NCBI RefSeq assembly: GCF_937906905.1
Contig: NZ_CALERY010000007.1
Coordinates: forward strand, 1-47,372
DNA length: 47,372 bases
From: an uncultured Helicobacter sp.
GTDB lineage: Bacteria > Campylobacterota > Campylobacteria > Campylobacterales > Helicobacteraceae
Direction of reading: 5' to 3'
Shown here: piece after piece, positions 41,876 to 47,372 of the stretch
Position numbering within the stretch: position 1 is the stretch's first letter
How the letters are laid out: each line of letters starts with the position of its first letter
Made by a program: the position numbers and the translations under genes
The notes under the pieces: generated by a model
Seen by the model: the letters and a program-made list of their open reading frames with translations, nothing else
Told to the model about the DNA's origin: nothing
The model's database searches: none

Positions 41876-43051
41876 ATGCAAATCACACCACTTACCCCAA
41901 TCAACAAGCAAGCCCTAGAATCCATAGGCTTAAGCTGGCATACCGATCGCGACACTACGGACTATATCGCGCCAGAAATGGTAGAAATCTCCCAAGAAGA
42001 AGCAGAGAGATTCTACAATGCAGGCAATGAGCTCTATGAGATGTTTTGCGAGGCGGGGCAGTATGTCATTGATAATAACTTATTTTTTGAGCTAGATATA
42101 CCTGTGTCGCTTATCCCTATGATTAAGCAGAGCTGGGAGCAGGAGGTGCATTGGCATTTGTATGGGCGGTTTGACTTTGCTGGGGGGCTTGATGGGCTGC
42201 CATTAAAGCTGCTTGAGTTTAATGCCGATACCCCTACAATGCTCTATGAAAGCGCGGTTATCCAGTGGGCTATGCTTAAAGCTAATGGGCTTGATGAAAA
42301 CGCGCAGTTTAACAATATCTATGAAGCACTGCAAGATAATTTTAAGCGCATTATCACGCTTGGGGCGGACACAAGCCGATTTAGCGAGATTTATGAGGGC
42401 TGGAAGATACTCTTTAGCTGTGTGAGTGGCAATGATGAAGAGGAGCGCACGACTAGATTCCTGCAAGAAATCGCTAGGAGTGCTGGCTTTGAGACGGAGT
42501 TTGCCTATATCGATGAGGTGCAGTTCTCCCAAGATGAGGGCGTGTTTTTTAATGAGTGCAATTATGAATTTTTATTTAAGTTACTGCCGTGGGAGAGTAT
42601 CGCCATTGATGAGCCAGAGCTAGCTATGCTTATGCGCTCCATTATGGAGAGCAAGGCTGGGATTTTCCTAAACCCCGCCTACACGCTACTTTTCCAAAGT
42701 AAAAGAATGCTAAAAATTTTGTGGGATCTCTTCCCCAATCACCCATTGCTGCTTGAAGCGAGCTTCGAGCCTTTAAGCGGAGTGGCGCAAGTGAGCAAAG
42801 CAAGCTTTGGCAGAGAGGGGATAGGCGTGGAAGTGTTTGACAGCACGCGCACGCTCCTAGCTGGCAACACCCAAGACTATCAAAACTACAAAAAAGTCTA
42901 TCAAGCCTACTATGAGCTAAATCACAATGGTGGATTCTACTATCAGCCAAATGTGTTTTTCGCCTATGAGTCTTGCGGGCTAGGATTCCGCAAGGGCGGG
43001 CTGATTTTAGATAATTATGCAAAATTTGTCAGCCATAGTATTAGGGGGTAG
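41876..43051 (+). CDS. Glutathionylspermidine synthase-family ATP-grasp protein
   Basis: A 391-residue protein with the C-N ligase fold of the GSP_synth family (E. coli YgiC/YjfC type). Visible blocks are WHLYGRFDFAGG, PLKLLEFNADTPTMLYESAVIQW, FFNECNYEFLFKLLPWESIAIDEPELAML, GIFLNPAYTLLFQSKRMLKILWDLFPNHP and SKASFGREGIGVEVFD. Real glutathionylspermidine synthases carry an added amidase domain that is absent here, so substrate and product are unknown; peptide or polyamine ligation is the usual guess. It follows the pseudouridine synthase by 19 bp. Confidence 0.85.
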   Translation: MQITPLTPINKQALESIGLSWHTDRDTTDYIAPEMVEISQEEAERFYNAGNELYEMFCEAGQYVIDNNLFFELDIPVSLIPMIKQSWEQEVHWHLYGRFDFAGGLDGLPLKLLEFNADTPTMLYESAVIQWAMLKANGLDENAQFNNIYEALQDNFKRIITLGADTSRFSEIYEGWKILFSCVSGNDEEERTTRFLQEIARSAGFETEFAYIDEVQFSQDEGVFFNECNYEFLFKLLPWESIAIDEPELAMLMRSIMESKAGIFLNPAYTLLFQSKRMLKILWDLFPNHPLLLEASFEPLSGVAQVSKASFGREGIGVEVFDSTRTLLAGNTQDYQNYKKVYQAYYELNHNGGFYYQPNVFFAYESCGLGFRKGGLILDNYAKFVSHSIRG

Positions 43052-43062
43052 ATTCTGCTGCT

Positions 43063-44565
43063 CTAGTGCAAACTAATTGGCACGAGCATTTGTGGGTGTT
43101 TATTGAGCAGTAGTGAAAGTCGCTCTGCTTTTGTCGAGAAAAACGCCAACCACCTGCTACGCGCGATACATCGTTCAAATGGCAAAAAATGCAGCAGTGG
43201 CTCATCAAGCTCTTTTAGGTAGAAAATTGGATTTTTGCTCGTGGTTTTGGTGATTTGCACCTTTTTGCCAAAGCTCCTGCCTAGCGCTTCATAGTCCTTG
43301 ATAATCTCATCTTGATGCACGCCATCTGGCTCAAAATCATAGGCTTGAATGTCGATTTTAGTCTGGATAGCGATGTCAAAAATCACACTTGAAATATTCT
43401 CGCCCGCGTTCATTTCTTCATTGATGATGACAAGACTCTTTTTGCACTGCTCGAGTGGGAGGGCGGCAGTTTTTAGCACAGGAGTGGCGGTATCATAGAG
43501 AGCTTTGCGATGAATGCGCTTAGAGAAAAGCTCGCGCCCCACGATGATAAGCCCGATTTTTTTCGTGCGATCTTGCTCGAGACGCTGGATAAAAGGCTGA
43601 TTGGTATAGTCAAATTTCAGCATGACACTGGGGTCTTCATCACAAAGTGTTTTTATCGCATAGATTGTGGAGAAATCAGCTGGATTTAGCACGATGACAA
43701 AAAGCCTAGTCGAGCGGATAAGACTATGAAAATACATTGCCTGCTCGATATCGCGCAAAATCGCGCTAGAATCTTGCGCTAGCATATCGACATAGACATA
43801 GATATCGCGACCAAATGGCGAGGGAAACTGCCCTATGTTGGATTTGATTTGCTTGTAGAGATTGGTAAGTGTCTTGGGCTCACCTGCGACAAGCACGACA
43901 TCTTGTGGCTGAATGACAAGCGAAAATGTGCTAAGCAGTAGCTCATCGTTGCGATAGAGACCGATGATTTTGAAGTTTTTTTGCTGGATTGAGCCAATAT
44001 GCCGATAAGCAAACATGCTCCCAAAAGGCACGCCAACTTGCATGATCTCGCCTTTGCCCAGACCAAAGCCACGCGGGATAATAGGGACATTTGGCAGGCG
44101 CGAGATAAACTGCCCTGCGACGATACTTGCTTCATCGATTGTGATAGTGTGGTCGTCTTTTTTGTCTGGCTGGTGTTCTTGGTTGCTGGCGACATCTTGG
44201 GGGGCTTTGGCACTAGAATCTAGCGCATGCTGCTTATGGGCGAGTGTTACGATTCTAGCTTCCTTGCAGAGCTTGCGCATGATTGTAAATACTGCTGCTG
44301 ACTCCGCAGGATCTTGCAGGATCAAAAACACATCGCCAAGCTCGCTAGCACCATGCTCTTGGTGCTCTTGAAGTGTCTGTGTGAGATGAAACTCCGAAGT
44401 AGGGTCAAACTGATAGAAGCTAAACGCACTCGGGGGCTTTTCTGGGATCATCTGGGGGTCTTTGACGATAACGATGTAGAGATTGTTGCTGAAATATTTC
44501 TCCAGCACAGAGGTGAGAAATATTTCACCCACCACTCCATCAAGCACAAGCACAACTTTTTTCAC
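43063..44565 (-). CDS. TrkA/RCK-type regulatory protein (COG3400-like)
   Basis: A 500-residue soluble protein with an N-terminal Rossmann-like half (KKVVLVLDGVVGEIFLTSVLEKYF) lacking a clean GxGxxG, then an RCK_C-like domain (GEIMQVGVPFGSMFAYRHIGSIQQ...SLVIQPQDVVLVAGEPKTL), and a second Rossmann-like region after residue 240. Such TrkA-related proteins gate potassium or other ion transporters, but no transporter gene is beside it. A polar insert (residues about 108-145, ALDSSAKAPQDVASNQEHQPDKKDD) includes a GATTCTAG-encoded DSS. Confidence 0.7.
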   Translation of the reverse strand: MKKVVLVLDGVVGEIFLTSVLEKYFSNNLYIVIVKDPQMIPEKPPSAFSFYQFDPTSEFHLTQTLQEHQEHGASELGDVFLILQDPAESAAVFTIMRKLCKEARIVTLAHKQHALDSSAKAPQDVASNQEHQPDKKDDHTITIDEASIVAGQFISRLPNVPIIPRGFGLGKGEIMQVGVPFGSMFAYRHIGSIQQKNFKIIGLYRNDELLLSTFSLVIQPQDVVLVAGEPKTLTNLYKQIKSNIGQFPSPFGRDIYVYVDMLAQDSSAILRDIEQAMYFHSLIRSTRLFVIVLNPADFSTIYAIKTLCDEDPSVMLKFDYTNQPFIQRLEQDRTKKIGLIIVGRELFSKRIHRKALYDTATPVLKTAALPLEQCKKSLVIINEEMNAGENISSVIFDIAIQTKIDIQAYDFEPDGVHQDEIIKDYEALGRSFGKKVQITKTTSKNPIFYLKELDEPLLHFLPFERCIARSRWLAFFSTKAERLSLLLNKHPQMLVPISLH

Positions 44566-44621
44566 ATTATTTCCTTGCCATGAAATCCAAAAGAGAATCC
44601 AAATTTACCACTAGAGCCAGT

Positions 44622-45770
44622 CTAGCTAAAGCGAGCGAGCGAGAAATGCTCTTTAATCGCAGAATCTAGCTTGCGCGTTTGCAGGGTATTATGTGCTAGC
44701 TCGCCCAGAGCCGGGGCGAATTTGAAGCCATGACTAAGCCCGCCAAGATACAAAAACCCCTCATCGATAAACTCGATGATAAACCCCTCATCTGGTGTCA
44801 TCGCATAGGTGCAGACTGCCCCGCGTGTAAGGCTATGCAAGCCTGGCATAAATGCGCGAATGTGTGTATCAATCTCGCTTGTATCACTTTGATCATCGCC
44901 AAACTCACCCACGCCCTCACGCCCTGCAATCTCTTGCCCAAAGACATTAAGCCCGATTTTCACGCCCCCACCAAAATCCGGGAATCCATAGAAATGATCC
45001 CCGCCAAACTCCATGATAAATGCAGGCATACCCTCGCCAAGCTTATAGCCACTTGCGCTAAACCAATTTAGCATTTTGCGCTTTGGAGAGACAGGGATAG
45101 TAGGGAGTGCAAACGCACAAGCCTCTAGCACCTCGCTAGCAAAGCTCCCCGCACTTAGCAAGATTGATTTTGCAGTGATTTCGCAGGTGGATTCTGGGGT
45201 GCGTGTAGAATCTAGCGGGGCTAGGCTGATATGATAGCCACCCTCGCGCTTAGTGATTGCTGCAATATCGCCCACAAGCAAGTCCGCGCCGCACTCTTGC
45301 GCGCCCTTTATCGCACACTCTACGCTTCTATCACTATACACAAACCCAGTATCCCGCTCTAAAATCCCAACAAAATGCCCAGGAAGCGTGAGATTATAGC
45401 GGCTTTGCATTTGGGCGGGAGTTAGATTCTCTACATTAAGAGCGAAGTCGTGGCTACTCTTGGCGACATTGCGCATAAATTCACTATTAGGGTCGCCGAT
45501 ATTAAGCACACCGCAGCGCTCAAATAGCCTCTCCCCGACACAGCGCTCAAACTCGCCCCAGAGCGTATAAGCGCGCTGAAGCAGTGGGATATAGCGCGCA
45601 CCCTCGCCATAGGCTATGCGGAAGATTCTGGTATCTCCATGGTAGGAAGCCTGATCGTGTGGCGGGGGGAATTTATCGATATAGCAGATCTTTTTCCCAG
45701 ATTTTGCGGCGTAGTAGCCTGCGAAACTCCCCACACTTCCACTGCCAATCACGACAATGTCATACTGCAT
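44622..45770 (-). CDS. SolA-like FAD amino-acid oxidase
   Basis: A 382-residue flavoenzyme of the monomeric sarcosine oxidase/N-methyltryptophan oxidase family. The FAD motif YDIVVIGSGSVGSFAGYYAAKSG starts at residue 3, followed by YHGDTRIFRIAYGEGARYIPLLQRAY, a family block. The C-terminus has CTYAMTPDEGFIIEF with the cysteine used for covalent FAD in this family, then YLGGLSHGFKFAPALGELA. The physiological amine is unknown. The downstream TrkA/RCK gene follows in the same direction after 56 bp. Confidence 0.88.
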   Translation of the reverse strand: MQYDIVVIGSGSVGSFAGYYAAKSGKKICYIDKFPPPHDQASYHGDTRIFRIAYGEGARYIPLLQRAYTLWGEFERCVGERLFERCGVLNIGDPNSEFMRNVAKSSHDFALNVENLTPAQMQSRYNLTLPGHFVGILERDTGFVYSDRSVECAIKGAQECGADLLVGDIAAITKREGGYHISLAPLDSTRTPESTCEITAKSILLSAGSFASEVLEACAFALPTIPVSPKRKMLNWFSASGYKLGEGMPAFIMEFGGDHFYGFPDFGGGVKIGLNVFGQEIAGREGVGEFGDDQSDTSEIDTHIRAFMPGLHSLTRGAVCTYAMTPDEGFIIEFIDEGFLYLGGLSHGFKFAPALGELAHNTLQTRKLDSAIKEHFSLARFS

Positions 45771-45814
45771 ATTTGCCCTTTCATGCGCATTATGTGCGAT
45801 TGATTTGATAGGGC

Positions 45815-45820
45815 ATTGTA
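45815..45820 (-). promoter_or_regulatory. -10 box for SolA-like gene
   Basis: The minus strand reads TACAAT; start near 45808, leader about 38 nt. Confidence 0.5.
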
Positions 45821-45862
45821 TCTAAATGCCACTAAAACCTGCAAACAATACGGAGCTAGACC

Positions 45863-45894
45863 CCAGAATCTGCTTTTTCAAAAATAGATTCTGG
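45863..45894. repeat. Inverted repeat of AGAATCT words in divergent spacer
   Basis: CCAGAATCT and AGATTCTGG flank a 14-nt AT-rich centre between the SolA-like and autotransporter genes, which diverge. A second hairpin, TTGGG-ATTCTAG-CCCAA, lies near 45918-45934. As no transcript ends here, a terminator role is not expected. Confidence 0.5.
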
Positions 45895-45982
45895 TTGAGC
45901 TGCTTTTATTGTTGGCTTGGGATTCTAGCCCAAAAGTCAAATCCCTAGAATCTACTTGTGTGGCTCTTTGTTTCTTAATGGC

Positions 45983-45991
45983 TGCTATAAT
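45983..45991 (+). promoter_or_regulatory. Extended -10 promoter for autotransporter-like gene
   Basis: TGCTATAAT is a textbook extended -10. Transcription would start near 45998, about 33 nt before the proposed GTG start. Confidence 0.65.
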
Positions 45992-46030
45992 GCGCGCGAT
46001 TTTGGAAAGAGAGCAAGCAAGGGGAGCAAT

Positions 46031-47372
46031 GTGAAGCTAGTGCGATGTATGATAAATATTCTCGCTCATAAGTCGCGTGGTAATGGTATTTCTGGGGGGG
46101 GGGGGGGGAATATGCGTGCGCTGATATTCGCCCCATTTGTGCTGGCTCTGGGGTTACCTGTATTTGCGCAAGAGAGTGAAGATATAACAAATAGTGTTTA
46201 TAACCTAGAAAGTAAAACCGACTCTACTGCAAAGACCTTTATAGTAAAAGATGTAGAAACCTACAAATCTGGCGACACAGAATTTACCCACAAATATGAA
46301 AATGGCGAACTTGTCTTTAACGGCAAACTCACCTTTAATGTCGCAAGTGGCTGGGACTGCGTAGGGCTACCTTGTGGGAGCAAAATCACTGGAAACTTTG
46401 AAGCTAAAGAAATCAACCTAAATGGCACCCAAATCGCAGCGGGGCGAGATGGGGCTATGGGGGTTGGAGTGTTTAACTTCACTGCCACAGATAAGCTCAC
46501 TGCTAATAATCTCTCCCTAACTTTTGCCGCAACTAGCAGAAACTCCCAAGCAAACTTCAAGGCAGATTCTATCTCTATGGACAATGCGAAGTTTTATGTC
46601 AATGCTGGCGGACATACGCTGAAGTTTGAATCAAATAAAGACATAGATATAAAGGGCAGCGGCTCTTATATGAATCTCTATGCTGGGACAGCTAAATTTG
46701 GCGGAGCTACTGCGACATTTAAGGGGGAGAATCTAAACTTTGCAGGCACGATTGTGCTAGGTAGAGAGAGTGGAGATGATGCGTGGCTAGATTCTGCGCT
46801 AAATGGCGCGAAAATCTATGTAGAAGACATCAAGGGCAAAGCAAGCTTTGGCACAATCAAATCGCGCAAGGGGCATATCATCGCCAATAGCAATATGTCT
46901 ATCGATACGCTAGAAATCCTCCAATCCGCACAAGGAGCAACAGGACACGATATAAGCCCAGAATCTAGGCTATTTTTAAAAGACAATGGCACCTATACGA
47001 TCAAAAATCTCACCCTACACGATGATCAAGCAAGCTCTCGAGCGTGGCTCTATGTCTATGGTGGGACAGGCTCTAGCTTGACAAGTGAGAATATCACGCT
47101 AGGGGTTAATGCTGCTTTCCATAGTGGGGGCATAGCAAACCTAACAAGCAATAATATCACGCTAAAATCTGGGGCTGCTTTCCACGGCGGTGCTATCACA
47201 CACACCAAGGTCGATACTATCACGCTAGGCAGTAATTCTGTCGCGCACTTTCACAATCTCACCCTAACCCCCGGTGGGCAAATCACAATGGACGCTACCA
47301 ATGCCCAGCTCGTGCTAGATAATCAACTAGTCAATGGTAAAAATGAAGCAGGTGTGCTAGAGCTAGGTGTAT
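46031..47372 (+). CDS. Autotransporter-like surface protein, 5' part, phase-variable leader
   Basis: An open frame running to the window edge (447 codons seen). The proposed start is GTG 46031 behind AGGGGAG. Codons 22-26 are five GGG (the G15 tract), then AAT and an internal ATG at 46112 that begins a normal signal peptide (MRALIFAPFVLALGLPVFAQ, cleavage after AQ or FA). The mature part is polar and Gly/Asn/Thr-rich with repeating beta-helix-like units: FTHKYENGELVFNGKLTFNV, a CVGLPC loop, then SENITLGVNAAFHSGG, NNITLKSGAAFHGG and DTITLGSNSVAHF. This fits the passenger of a type V autotransporter; the C-terminal barrel is beyond the window. Restart at 46112 is possible. Confidence 0.75.
   Translation, partial: MKLVRCMINILAHKSRGNGISGGGGGNMRALIFAPFVLALGLPVFAQESEDITNSVYNLESKTDSTAKTFIVKDVETYKSGDTEFTHKYENGELVFNGKLTFNVASGWDCVGLPCGSKITGNFEAKEINLNGTQIAAGRDGAMGVGVFNFTATDKLTANNLSLTFAATSRNSQANFKADSISMDNAKFYVNAGGHTLKFESNKDIDIKGSGSYMNLYAGTAKFGGATATFKGENLNFAGTIVLGRESGDDAWLDSALNGAKIYVEDIKGKASFGTIKSRKGHIIANSNMSIDTLEILQSAQGATGHDISPESRLFLKDNGTYTIKNLTLHDDQASSRAWLYVYGGTGSSLTSENITLGVNAAFHSGGIANLTSNNITLKSGAAFHGGAITHTKVDTITLGSNSVAHFHNLTLTPGGQITMDATNAQLVLDNQLVNGKNEAGVLELGV
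46094..46108 (+). repeat. G15 tract in the leader of the autotransporter-like gene
   Basis: Fifteen consecutive G. As 15 is divisible by three, the frame from GTG 46031 joins the signal peptide at 46112 in this sequence (ON). Loss or gain of one G would break it. Confidence 0.9.

Noticed and set aside
1..47372. tRNA, rRNA, CRISPR arrays or insertion sequences
   Set aside because: I checked the main spacers by eye and saw no cloverleaf, regular spacer-repeat series or transposase.

Overview
The window looks like chromosome from an enterohepatic Helicobacter relative. Evidence: the gene block recA-eno-FtsB-like-AMIN-aroK matches the H. pylori HP0153-HP0157 order; folK-flhF-flhG-HP1033-like-fliA-fliM-fliY matches HP1036-HP1030; mtnN-fabD, hrcA-grpE-dnaK and nifS-nifU also have the Helicobacter arrangement. 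Promoters are mostly extended -10 boxes (TGnTAnAAT) without a clear -35, as expected for Campylobacterota sigma-70. GC content by eye is in the low-to-mid 40s, high for the genus (H. canis-like values), but the species cannot be fixed from sequence alone. Coding density is very high and many neighbours overlap by 1-4 bases (TAATG or ATGA junctions). No rRNA, tRNA, CRISPR array or insertion sequence was found.

Layout. 1-1483 (minus): nifU (only its 5' end) behind nifS, with an odd 270-bp island between them. 1783-2868 (plus): radical SAM/SPASM enzyme behind an A18 tract. 2901-8299 (minus): trpF with a YihY membrane protein, then the recA-eno-FtsB-like-AMIN-aroK operon. 8417-12310 (minus): dnaG, a PP-loop tRNA-thiolation-like protein and a glycosyltransferase 9 gene carrying a G9 tract. 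12510-13246 (plus): paired SMR transporter. 13273-17978 (minus): L-asparaginase, then hrcA-grpE-dnaK with an operator-like inverted repeat at its promoter. 18391-22019 (plus): transketolase and an unusual LpoB/Hcp-like/outer-membrane-barrel fusion, bracketed by two copies of a dispersed repeat. 22013-28288 (plus): folK and flagellar regulators, sigma-28 and switch proteins. 28381-33527 (plus): PEP carboxylase, ubiX-coaD-tmk and a ComF-like phosphoribosyltransferase. 33524-39996 (minus): fabD-mtnN-pseudopilin, type II NADH dehydrogenase, HtrA/DegP and an unknown helical protein. 40082-43051 (plus): hemB, an RluB-type pseudouridine synthase and a glutathionylspermidine-synthase-like ATP-grasp protein. 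43063-45770 (minus): a TrkA/RCK-type protein and a SolA-like oxidase. 46031-end (plus): the 5' part of an autotransporter-like surface protein with a G15 tract in its leader.

Most of this is housekeeping. The unusual material is: (1) three long homopolymeric tracts placed where slippage would switch a surface or modification gene (A18 promoter spacer, G9 in a glycosyltransferase, G15 in an autotransporter leader); (2) the LpoB-barrel fusion, whose signal peptide appears split by an in-frame 150-bp segment bounded by 14-bp direct repeats; (3) a pervasive word, YAGAATCYA, peaking as the 11-bp palindrome CTAGAWTCTAG, which contains GANTC, is scattered through genes and spacers, encodes Ser-rich linkers (DSS/ESS) and builds hairpins in spacers; (4) an inverted repeat at the predicted start of hrcA transcription that does not look like CIRCE.
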